This document shows, piece after piece, positions 1 through 5,028 of a stretch of DNA of 6,631 bases (position 1 is the stretch's first letter; the number at the start of each line of letters is the position of its first letter). Source of the stretch: Bacteroidales bacterium (GTDB lineage Bacteria; Bacteroidota; Bacteroidia; Bacteroidales; UBA10428); NCBI GenBank assembly GCA_016926235.1, contig JAFGOZ010000161.1:1-6631 (forward strand), read 5' to 3'. The position numbers and the translations under genes were made by a program. Under the pieces are notes generated by a model that made no database searches, was not told where the DNA came from, and saw only the letters and a program-made list of their open reading frames with translations.

Positions 1-4
1 GAAT

Positions 5-166
5 ATGAGCAAAACAGACATGGATTTTTTGAAAAGCGCTGGAGGGAAAAATTATTTTAAGGAAATAAGAAAACAGGTTAATGACTTATTTCTTGAAGAT
101 GGGGGCGACCCACCCTGCGGGCAGTTCGAACCTGCGACCAAGCGGACAGTAAATGTCTTCAGATAG
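5..166 (+). CDS. short ORF running through the left attachment site (possible truncated host gene)
   Basis: An ATG at 5 opens a 53-codon frame ending at TAG 164-166; the frame is also open to the window edge, so the true start may lie upstream. The first 33 or so residues are lysine-rich and look plausibly protein-coding (MSKTDMDFLKSAGG at the N-terminus). The tail from about residue 34 is translated from the tRNA-like remnant and att core (QFEPATKR), followed by seven residues from element DNA. If real, it is a host or neighbouring-element gene whose C-terminus is now supplied by the insertion. No family is recognised and it may be spurious. Confidence 0.25.
   Translation: MSKTDMDFLKSAGGKNYFKEIRKQVNDLFLEDGGDPPCGQFEPATKRTVNVFR
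125..145. repeat. left attachment site (att core, distal copy)
   Basis: The 21 bp from TTCGAACC to CCAAGCGG match 6574-6594 exactly. To the left, CGGGCAG (118-124) resembles the tRNA's CGGCAGGA with a small indel, so 118-145 looks like the decayed remnant of the displaced tRNA 3' end. The match stops at 146, where element-specific sequence begins. The remaining acceptor-stem portion of a tRNA is not recognisable further left, so this junction has drifted or came from a related but non-identical tRNA. Confidence 0.82.
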
Positions 167-262
167 GATACATATTTTGTCTATACTAAAGGAATATCAT
201 AAGCTGATAATTTCCACGAATTATTTGTAAATAACAAAAAAAATATTTTAGTTTTATATATG
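167..262. other. AT-rich intergenic end of the element
   Basis: This is an AT-rich stretch between the left att site and the stop codon of the membrane-protein gene. It holds a small dyad, TTATTT-gt-AAATAA at 221-234. An A-run at 235-242 would read as a U-run in minus-strand transcripts of the membrane-protein gene, so a weak terminator is possible. It could equally contain integrase arm-binding sites. Nothing decisive is visible. Confidence 0.3.
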
Positions 263-1066
263 CTATTTTTCTCCAACGAGATCTAATAATTTGCCTTTAT
301 TTAATGAGCGCCAATGATTAATATAAATTTTAAACAGCATTTCTGTTGAAAAAGAAAAAGCTTTTTTAAAAAACATTGACTCCCCATTCAGAGCGGCAAT
401 TTCGATTTCAACTGTAATCGATTCTATCTTTTTTAGTGAGATTGATTTTTTAATCTCAACAGCCATTTTTGCGTCAGTAAAAGATTGGAAAGGCTGAACA
501 TTAACAGAAAGAATTATTTCTTTTTCTTTACCATGATCGAGAGATATTGGGAATTGGATAGGTTTTTCATCTGTCTCAAGGGCTTTAGGAACCATAAAGT
601 GAAAAGGAGTTATCACGTCTACATTGCCATAAATGTTCAAAATATTTATAGGTATATAACCGACGTTTTTTATAGTGAAATAAAAATGGCAATACAGAAT
701 AGGTAATACACAATCGTCAAGAAAATGTTTTTTTAAATCTGGGGTATCGAAATCAGGAAAACGATATGAGTATTCTTTACCACCTATTTGGTAAATTTGT
801 ATTTCAGGCTTACCAATTTTTGGCGGAAGGTATGACAAAGAATACTCTTTGGGGATAATTTTAAATAAGTCGCGGTAAACAAAATATCCCGATGAAATTA
901 TCCCAAAAAATGATGCTATTACGACAATGATAGATAATACAACCTTTGAGGGTGAATAGAATAACCCAATTAAACCGAGGATATTTAGTGCAATTGATAC
1001 CAATGAATACCATTTTGTTAAAAATAATTTTAAGTATGCTTTAAGTAATTCTTTTTCATTTACCAT
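263..1066 (-). CDS. unrecognised protein with two N-terminal membrane helices
   Basis: A 267-residue protein of unknown family. Two hydrophobic segments (about residues 20-37 and 42-64) form a tight membrane hairpin after a short lysine-containing N-terminus. The remaining 200 or so residues are hydrophilic with alternating beta-rich stretches (for example YFTIKNVGYIPINILNIYG around 128-147), suggesting a soluble beta-sandwich-like domain, probably cytoplasmic. The start is supported by AGAGG four bases upstream of ATG. It lies 122 bp downstream of the DUF262-HNH gene on the same strand, with an 18-bp dyad in front, so it may be a separately controlled cargo gene. It could be a membrane effector, an immunity or exclusion protein, or an unrelated passenger; no catalytic motif is seen. 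It is very AT-rich. Confidence 0.8.
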   Translation of the reverse strand: MVNEKELLKAYLKLFLTKWYSLVSIALNILGLIGLFYSPSKVVLSIIVVIASFFGIISSGYFVYRDLFKIIPKEYSLSYLPPKIGKPEIQIYQIGGKEYSYRFPDFDTPDLKKHFLDDCVLPILYCHFYFTIKNVGYIPINILNIYGNVDVITPFHFMVPKALETDEKPIQFPISLDHGKEKEIILSVNVQPFQSFTDAKMAVEIKKSISLKKIESITVEIEIAALNGESMFFKKAFSFSTEMLFKIYINHWRSLNKGKLLDLVGEK

Positions 1067-1075
1067 TTTTCCTCT

Positions 1076-1093
1076 ATTGAATGAGCATTCAAT
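1076..1093. promoter_or_regulatory. 18-bp perfect dyad upstream of the membrane-protein gene (putative operator)
   Basis: ATTGAATG-ag-CATTCAAT is a perfect inverted repeat with 8-bp arms and a 2-bp centre, ten bases upstream of the start codon at 1066 and overlapping the RBS side of the leader. The geometry suits a homodimeric HTH or RHH regulator. The same half-site was not found in front of the other genes. No convincing promoter consensus could be assigned for this gene. Confidence 0.4.
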
Positions 1094-1168
1094 ATGAAAA
1101 TCATTTGTTATAAGAGTAGTTATCGAAACTTAGTGGAAAAGTAATCAAGTCTTATTGAAACATTTTTG

Positions 1169-1188
1169 AGAAAGGAAAAAGCCTTTCT
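1169..1188 (-). terminator. stem-loop directly after the DUF262-HNH gene (weak terminator candidate)
   Basis: AGAAAGG (1169-1175) pairs with CCTTTCT (1182-1188) around a 6-base loop, abutting the stop codon of the DUF262-HNH gene at 1189. In minus-strand RNA no U-run follows the stem, so this is not a textbook intrinsic terminator. It may be an RNA 3'-end stabiliser, or may separate the defence operon from the membrane-protein gene. Confidence 0.3.
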
Positions 1189-2265
1189 TTATATCCCTGA
1201 TTTTGTTCTGTTATCATGCTTACAAAGCATTTGGCAATTCTCTGTTTTTGTATTTCCCCCAAGATGCCAAGGCGTGATATGATCCGCTTCCATTTCTTCG
1301 ATCCTCCACTTCTTTTTACAAATGGGACAAATGCCTTTCTGTCTCTCGTACACTTCTCTTTTTTGTTTGTCGGAAAATGCCCGAAGATTTAAAAACTTTT
1401 CTTTTCTCGTTAGGACATAAGAGTAAATACCTTTTTTATTTGTAACATCTTCGTCCTCCATTAACTTAGCAATTTCCCTTTCTAATTTTTTTGAGTCGTA
1501 CTTATTCTCTTTATACTCGTTGTATAAAAACCCAAAGGGCCCGCCTTTCATTTCATTTCGGTAATTAATGAAGACGGACTGAGTCCAATTGATTACTGAT
1601 TGAAAATACTCCCATAATACACTTGCGTCTTTATCATGTTGATGCTTTGACATATAGTCCTCAATTTTCCCCTCTGAAATCCAATCAATAGCTGTTTCTA
1701 AATATTCTTGACGGTTTGCGGCTCCGGCTAAATAATCATCTCCAATTTTAGGGCGATTGTTTTTAGAAAAGTAGCGTTTTGCATCAGAAACCCATGAACC
1801 TGAATAAACAGCATTTCGCAATTCCTGATCTGTTAGTTTCTCACCAGCTATGTTTATCGTCCTGAACCACTCTAATTTTTCGCTATCAGTCCCAGAACAA
1901 AAATATATCATTAGGGGGTAGTTAAGGATCTGTTCTTGTTTATCTTCTGGTAGGTTATGAAATGCCAATCCATTTATTGAAAAGTCGCTTGCTACGTATT
2001 GGCATATAGAAATTGTTCTTTGCTGACCGTCTATAACTTCAAAGGTGCCACCATCGCGCACAGCCCAATACATAACATTAAGAGGAAAGTCTCTTGTAAC
2101 GGTGGTGATTACTGCATCACGTTGCTTATCTTTGTATACAAATTCACGTTGGAAGGGTGGGCGAATATCTAATTTACCGCTATATCCGATAACACCATTT
2201 TCTTCATTGTCTTGGTAGCCAGTAGATAGTTCTCGGATCGTGATTTCTTTGAGCTCTATTTTCAT
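1189..2265 (-). CDS. DUF262 domain - HNH endonuclease fusion, probable restriction nuclease
   Basis: 358 residues. The N-terminal half is a DUF262 (ParB/Srx-like fold) domain: PPFQREFVY at 36-44 and the hallmark DGQQR at 79-83, the probable NTP-binding/hydrolysis motif known from GmrS, BrxU and SspE. The C-terminus (about 308-358) is an HNH nuclease: C313-x2-C316, D328-H329, GG 336-337, N343, C348 and N352. The second zinc knuckle is odd, with D351 where a cysteine is usual. Its ATG overlaps the methylase stop codon (ATGA, 2262-2265), with AAGG ten bases upstream inside the methylase gene, so the two are translationally coupled. Family knowledge says DUF262 nucleases sense DNA modification and hydrolyse NTPs. 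Pairing with an EcoRI-type methylase suggests it cuts DNA according to methylation state. Whether it targets unmodified DNA (restriction-modification) or modified DNA (type IV-like) cannot be read from sequence. Confidence 0.88.
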   Translation of the reverse strand: MKIELKEITIRELSTGYQDNEENGVIGYSGKLDIRPPFQREFVYKDKQRDAVITTVTRDFPLNVMYWAVRDGGTFEVIDGQQRTISICQYVASDFSINGLAFHNLPEDKQEQILNYPLMIYFCSGTDSEKLEWFRTINIAGEKLTDQELRNAVYSGSWVSDAKRYFSKNNRPKIGDDYLAGAANRQEYLETAIDWISEGKIEDYMSKHQHDKDASVLWEYFQSVINWTQSVFINYRNEMKGGPFGFLYNEYKENKYDSKKLEREIAKLMEDEDVTNKKGIYSYVLTRKEKFLNLRAFSDKQKREVYERQKGICPICKKKWRIEEMEADHITPWHLGGNTKTENCQMLCKHDNRTKSGI

Positions 2266-3260
2266 TTGGTTATTGCCTTTTTGTTTTGAATTAAGATGCG
2301 TGCATATTTTTTCTTTCCATTTACATAAGGATAACCAAAGTTGAATTCATCAACTTTTGTGGTGACCATCTGTCCAATGATTTCAAACTGAGAAGGATTA
2401 TATTTATTTAAAAATGTAATTGGAACTCCCATGACTCCAGAATAATTACAAGGGATGTCTTTAATCGCATCAACATTGATGGCTGCATAATTATCATATT
2501 CTGGAAAATCGGTTTTATTATATGTTTTATAAAGGATTAAATCTTCATGACGCTTGGCAATATCAAGATTTGTAAACCAACAGGTATTATTAGAGGAAAC
2601 TATTCTGTTTCCATCTTCATCAATACGCGCTTCTGTTCCATGCAACGAATAATGTTTTGGGACTATAAATCCTGAAAAGTTCCGGTTGCTGTTTATACCG
2701 ATCCACAATTTATTTTCTTTTATCAATTTGAATATTTCTTTGTATGAAGTTGCATTCCAATTACCGATAATGAGGAAATTTTTATCGTATTTGATAAGTT
2801 GAGCAACATACTCTCTAAATAACGAAAATGGTGGGTTGGTAACAACAATATCAGCTTGTATTAAGAGTTCCACGCACTCTTTGCTTCGGAAATCTCCGTC
2901 TCCTCTAAATTGCTTAATTCCTATTTCGTTAGGGTCAGGAACATTGTTAGTGTTTTTATCTCCTATGTATTCTAAGTAAACTGCTATTTCTGATTTGTGT
3001 TCGCTGAATAAATCAACGTTTTGGTTTTTATAGCACGTCGTGATCAGTTTCCTTAGTCCCAATTGTTCAAAATTGTAAGAAAAGTAATGAAAGAAATTGC
3101 TTACGCGCGGGTCATCACAATTGCATAGGACAGTCTTATTCTTAAAGTGCGGTTTATAGTGCCTAAGTTCCCTTTCAATATCTGCTAGTATTGTGTAGAA
3201 CTCGTCGTTCTTTGCGCTCTTAGCTTCGTGCAATTTTTTATTCGTAGCAATTCTTGGCAT
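2262..3260 (-). CDS. EcoRI-family adenine-specific DNA methyltransferase
   Basis: 332 residues, close to the length of M.EcoRI (about 326). The N-terminus (ATNKKLHEAK, NDEFYT at 18-23) and the block CNCDDPRVSNFF (46-57) are characteristic of the EcoRI methylase family (Pfam EcoRI_methylase). The catalytic motif IV is NPPF at 142-145, the N-P-P-F form of N6-adenine methyltransferases. The C-terminal GVMGVPITFLNKYNPSQFEI segment is also family-typical. It transfers methyl from S-adenosylmethionine to adenine; M.EcoRI makes GA(m6A)TTC, but target specificity here is unproven. The start follows a modest GGGA nine bases upstream and lies 15 bp after the XRE gene. The stop overlaps the nuclease start by 4 bp. 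No EcoRI-type endonuclease is present, so the partner is the DUF262-HNH protein. Confidence 0.93.
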   Translation of the reverse strand: MPRIATNKKLHEAKSAKNDEFYTILADIERELRHYKPHFKNKTVLCNCDDPRVSNFFHYFSYNFEQLGLRKLITTCYKNQNVDLFSEHKSEIAVYLEYIGDKNTNNVPDPNEIGIKQFRGDGDFRSKECVELLIQADIVVTNPPFSLFREYVAQLIKYDKNFLIIGNWNATSYKEIFKLIKENKLWIGINSNRNFSGFIVPKHYSLHGTEARIDEDGNRIVSSNNTCWFTNLDIAKRHEDLILYKTYNKTDFPEYDNYAAINVDAIKDIPCNYSGVMGVPITFLNKYNPSQFEIIGQMVTTKVDEFNFGYPYVNGKKKYARILIQNKKAITK

Positions 3261-3275
3261 AATTTTTTTCCCATA

Positions 3276-3755
3276 TTATTTTTCATCTTCTTCAAAATCT
3301 TTTAGATAATTATCAAAAAATAATTCTGCTGAAAAGTCGCGGTTTCCTGTAATTTCAAAGAATATTCTAGCAGCATCTTTACGGGGATCGTATTCACTTA
3401 TGAGCTTTGCAAAATTAATTAATAATTTCCTCAACCGGTCAGATTCAAAATCTCTGATATGTAGGATTAATTCCTTTTCAAGGTCTGATAATTCCCCCTC
3501 TCTTGGATCGAAGCCTTTATCCCATTTAGGATAAAAATAAGTAATGGGTTTCTTCAAAGCAATTGCTAAATATGGAATCGTCCAGGCATTAATTTCAACT
3601 TTTCCAGTTTCCATTTGATGAACTGCTAATTTTTTCCGGTAAGTTTTATCGGCTAATTCCTCCTGGGTCATTCCAATCTCTTCCCGGGCTTTGCGAATTA
3701 ATTCCCCCATTTCTATTGTATGCTTATTTGGTAAATCGCCAGTTTCAGTGCGCAT
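3276..3755 (-). CDS. XRE-family HTH transcriptional regulator
   Basis: 159 residues. A Cro/CI-type helix-turn-helix spans about 17-75: LIRKAREEIGMTQEELA, recognition region around 40-50, then NAWTIPYLAIALKKPITYFYP, a typical closing helix with the 'YF' end. The C-terminal half (about 90-159) is helical and acidic, with no peptidase or metal motif seen, and may mediate dimerisation. The start is supported by CTGGAG eight bases upstream (3764-3767 on the plus strand). It is the first gene of the methylase/nuclease operon, where it could act like the C protein of restriction-modification systems, timing methylase before nuclease. Its promoter must lie within or near the 40-bp dyad at 3788-3827, shared with the divergent replication operon, so it may also repress replication. 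That role is inference. Confidence 0.88.
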   Translation of the reverse strand: MRTETGDLPNKHTIEMGELIRKAREEIGMTQEELADKTYRKKLAVHQMETGKVEINAWTIPYLAIALKKPITYFYPKWDKGFDPREGELSDLEKELILHIRDFESDRLRKLLINFAKLISEYDPRKDAARIFFEITGNRDFSAELFFDNYLKDFEEDEK

Positions 3756-3779
3756 TAAATAAACTCCAGAAATTAATAC

Positions 3780-3807
3780 TTGACAAAGTTATCATTATGC
3801 ATATAAT
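3780..3807 (+). promoter_or_regulatory. sigma70-type promoter of the RHH-Rep operon
   Basis: A perfect -35 TTGACA (3780-3785), a 16-bp spacer and a perfect -10 TATAAT (3802-3807). Transcription would start near 3814, giving a leader of about 255 nt that contains the long hairpin before the RHH gene. A promoter this close to consensus is expected to be strong and therefore repressed, and an inverted repeat does cover its -10 and start region. Confidence 0.8.
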
Positions 3808-3827
3808 AAGGTATGCAATATGATAAC
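3788..3827. promoter_or_regulatory. 40-bp dyad operator between the divergent operons
   Basis: GTTATCATTATGCATA (3788-3803) and TATGCAATATGATAAC (3812-3827) are inverted with 14 of 16 positions matching, separated by 8 bp. The dyad begins just after the -35 box and covers the -10 and expected start point of the plus-strand promoter, ending 72 bp from the XRE start codon. A protein bound here would block the replication operon and probably influence the XRE operon. The XRE protein is the obvious candidate ligand and the RHH protein the alternative. Confidence 0.65.
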
Positions 3828-3902
3828 TAAGTTCTATTGGGTCAATCTTTATTAATAATACAAGTTATGGATAAAAAAAGCAAGCGAAATATCACACCGT
3901 CA

Positions 3903-4052
3903 GGCCAGTTTACGCCGTCGGTCCGAAGCCGATTTTCACCCTGCGAACAGAGGATCCATGTCAAGGGCGATGAGCGAAGCGGCGCAAGCCAGGAACCCTT
4001 GACTTGGATTGTGAGCAGGGTAGGCTTCGGACGGACTGACGGCGTAAAGGCC
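3903..4052. repeat. 150-nt imperfect hairpin, putative single-strand origin or structured leader
   Basis: Nested paired arms: GGCC(3903)/GGCC(4052); TTTACGCCGTCGGTCC (3909-3924) with GGACTGACGGCGTAAA (4033-4048), one G-T pair; GAAGCC (3925-3930) with GGCTTC (4023-4028), leaving a 4-nt bulge; ACCCTGC (3938-3944) with GCAGGGT (4015-4021); ATCCA/TGGAT, then GTCAAGGG (3960-3967) with CCCTTGAC (3996-4003). The 28-nt apex holds GCGAAGC (3974-3980), the known very stable DNA mini-hairpin, and GGC-GCAA-GCC (3981-3990). The block is clearly more GC-rich than its surroundings. Long imperfect hairpins of this size serve as single-strand origins in rolling-circle plasmids, and an HUH Rep gene follows. 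It would also fold in the leader RNA of the RHH-Rep transcript. Short reading frames on both strands here are products of the symmetry. Confidence 0.72.
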
Positions 4053-4069
4053 AAGGCAAGGGGTGTATT

Positions 4070-4279
4070 ATGAGTGAACAGGTCATAACTACAAGAAGAG
4101 GTAAATTCGGGAAATTCCAGGTGACCTTACCCATAGAGGTTAAGCTCTCCATTCTAGATCGCATTGATCAATCAGGTTTGCGGCCATCTGAATATCTTAG
4201 GATTTCTTTGATATTGGGTTCATCACTTTTAGCAAAAGGGATCAGCGACAACCAATTATCAGGACAAGGGGGAAATTAA
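4070..4279 (+). CDS. small ribbon-helix-helix DNA-binding protein, probable copy-number or transcription regulator
   Basis: 69 residues. The pattern fits an Arc/CopG ribbon-helix-helix fold: beta strand GKFQVTLP (about 14-21), helix A about 22-34 (IEVKLSILDRID), a turn at SGLRP (35-39), and helix B from SEYLRISLILGSSLLAKG (40-57). Strand residues at alternate positions would contact the DNA major groove in a dimer. The start is well supported by AAGGGG six bases upstream, immediately after the base of the 150-nt hairpin. The Rep gene begins 3 bp after its stop, and the Rep RBS lies inside this gene, so the two are translationally coupled. CopG-type repressors upstream of rep are a classic rolling-circle plasmid arrangement. 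An auxiliary origin-binding role is the alternative. Confidence 0.72.
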   Translation: MSEQVITTRRGKFGKFQVTLPIEVKLSILDRIDQSGLRPSEYLRISLILGSSLLAKGISDNQLSGQGGN

Positions 4280-4282
4280 CTG

Positions 4283-4906
4283 ATGGAAATCATGAACGAA
4301 TACGAAAAGCAATTTCTGGAATTGATGGAAAACTGCGAGGATCCGCAGGAGGCCTGGGACAGCAAGATTGTCAAGCGTTATCTAACCAATCAGACCATTG
4401 CATGGATATTACCACTTGCGGATTGGAAAGTAGGCGCAACCCTAACTTTCCGGGATGAAAAACCGGTTGATGTGGCGCTTTCATATTGGAAAAGACTGAT
4501 AAGGGCTTTGAATAAAGATGCATTCGGGAATCATTATGTCAATATTGTTAAGCATTCTTATTTCTCTTATGCCTATGGGATCGAATATCAGAAACGGGAT
4601 GTGATCCATTTCCATGCCATCATGGATAAACCGATCAATTTTAAATTGATTCATAAGTTCTGGAATGCATGGGCTGGATATGCCTGGACAGATATTGTAA
4701 AAAGTCATCTAGGTTTTGTAAGTTACATATCGAAATATAACCTAAAGGGCGGACAGGTAGAATCATATAAGGCAATTAAAGATTTTGTGCCTCAAGTAGT
4801 ACCAGATTGGTGGAAAACTGATGAAGAATTTCAACCGATTATTTTTGAAATCGAACCTGGACTGCTATCCGATCGTGAGATCGGTAGTCACCCAGGGCGA
4901 TGCTAA
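4283..4906 (+). CDS. rep: HUH-superfamily rolling-circle replication initiator (Rep)
   Basis: 207 residues. The three HUH motifs are present in order: motif I WKVGATLTFRD (48-58), motif II IHFHAIMD with H109-F-H111 as the metal-binding HUH pair, and motif III GFVSYISKYNLK with Y148 as probable nicking tyrosine and K151. This enzyme class nicks one strand at an origin hairpin, stays covalently attached to the 5' end and primes rolling-circle synthesis. There is no helicase domain, so a host helicase would be needed. The length is short but in the range of small plasmid Reps. AAGGGGGA (4266-4273) lies nine bases before the ATG. An HUH transposase or relaxase is less likely given the single tyrosine motif, the neighbouring RHH gene and nearby origin-like hairpins. 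The C-terminal 20 codons overlap a strong hairpin. Confidence 0.85.
   Translation: MEIMNEYEKQFLELMENCEDPQEAWDSKIVKRYLTNQTIAWILPLADWKVGATLTFRDEKPVDVALSYWKRLIRALNKDAFGNHYVNIVKHSYFSYAYGIEYQKRDVIHFHAIMDKPINFKLIHKFWNAWAGYAWTDIVKSHLGFVSYISKYNLKGGQVESYKAIKDFVPQVVPDWWKTDEEFQPIIFEIEPGLLSDREIGSHPGRC
4865..4887. repeat. GTGA-loop hairpin in the 3' end of rep
   Basis: CTA-CCGATC (4865-4874, one bulged T at 4868) pairs with GATCGG-TAG (4879-4887) around a 4-nt loop GTGA. It lies within the last rep codons and is the first of three hairpins in 4865-4999. It could be part of a double-strand origin embedded at the rep end, or an RNA element. Function unknown. Confidence 0.45.
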
Positions 4907-4935
4907 AGTCTCTCAGCGAATATCCTGGAGACTTT
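4905..4935 (+). terminator. stem-loop at the rep stop codon, possible terminator
   Basis: AAAGTCTC (4905-4912) pairs with GAGACTTT (4928-4935), extended by CAG/CTG with one bulged T, around an 8-nt loop. The stem includes the last two bases of the rep stop codon. Only four T follow, so intrinsic termination would be weak. It may instead be part of the origin-like hairpin cluster. Confidence 0.4.
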
Positions 4936-4956
4936 TGAATTTAGAAGTAAATATTG

Positions 4957-4999
4957 AAGTAATAGCCACCTCGAGGGTTATTACTTGACCCTCGAGGTG
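4957..4999. repeat. interleaved inverted repeats, candidate double-strand origin or operator
   Basis: Four blocks lie in the order A-B-A'-B': AAGTAATA (4957-4964), CACCTCGAGGGT (4967-4978), TATTACTT (4979-4986), ACCCTCGAGGTG (4988-4999). A pairs with A' and B with B', so the two hairpins exclude each other or form a pseudoknot. B/B' is a perfect 12-bp stem with a 9-nt loop TATTACTTG. The loop holds TATTAC, as in the CRESS-DNA virus origin nonamer, and CTTG|A across its right edge, as at the phiX174 nick site. Each arm also contains the palindrome CCTCGAGG (4969-4976, 4990-4997) spaced 21 bp apart, two helical turns. A Rep nick site is my first reading; a dimeric operator for the gene at 5029 is the alternative. 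No T-run follows, so it is not an intrinsic terminator. Confidence 0.6.
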
Positions 5000-5013
5000 C
5001 GTTAATTGATAAA
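4985..5013 (+). promoter_or_regulatory. weak promoter candidate for the HTH/zinc-ribbon - integrase operon
   Basis: TTGACC (4985-4990) with a 17-bp spacer and GATAAA (5008-5013) before the gene at 5029. The -35 box falls inside the right palindromic arm, so a protein bound at CCTCGAGG would occlude it. A start near 5020 would fall in the RBS (5018-5023), which weakens the call. Confidence 0.25.
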
Positions 5014-5028
5014 TAAATAGGTGTAATT

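Noticed and set aside
101..145. Second tRNA gene at the left end
   Set aside because: Only the T-arm to anticodon-stem segment is present; acceptor, D arm and anticodon loop cannot be formed. It is an att remnant.
485..706. Plus-strand frame inside the membrane-protein gene
   Set aside because: It is antisense to a gene with a clear RBS and coherent membrane topology, and its composition is unlike a real protein.
3960..4003. Hammerhead ribozyme at the hairpin apex (GATGAG...GAAG)
   Set aside because: The CUGANGA core and the GAAA box with a matching cleavage triplet are not present in the right order.
3903..4052. Integron attC site or retron/group II intron RNA
   Set aside because: No reverse transcriptase or integron-type integrase insert is present, and the R'/L' box layout of attC is not seen. 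A rolling-circle origin context fits better.
3837..4073. Short reading frames on both strands across 3837-4073 and a further minus-strand frame 3961-4164
   Set aside because: They lie on the 150-nt inverted repeat, whose symmetry produces open frames on both strands. They have no convincing RBS and their translations look unnatural.
4481..4708. Minus-strand frame inside rep, and similarly 6142-6432 inside the integrase
   Set aside because: Both are antisense to genes carrying complete catalytic motif sets; they are shadow frames.
4967..4999. Rho-independent terminator from the 12-bp stem
   Set aside because: The stem is followed by CGTTAATTG, with no T-run on the plus strand, and none is seen on the minus strand either.
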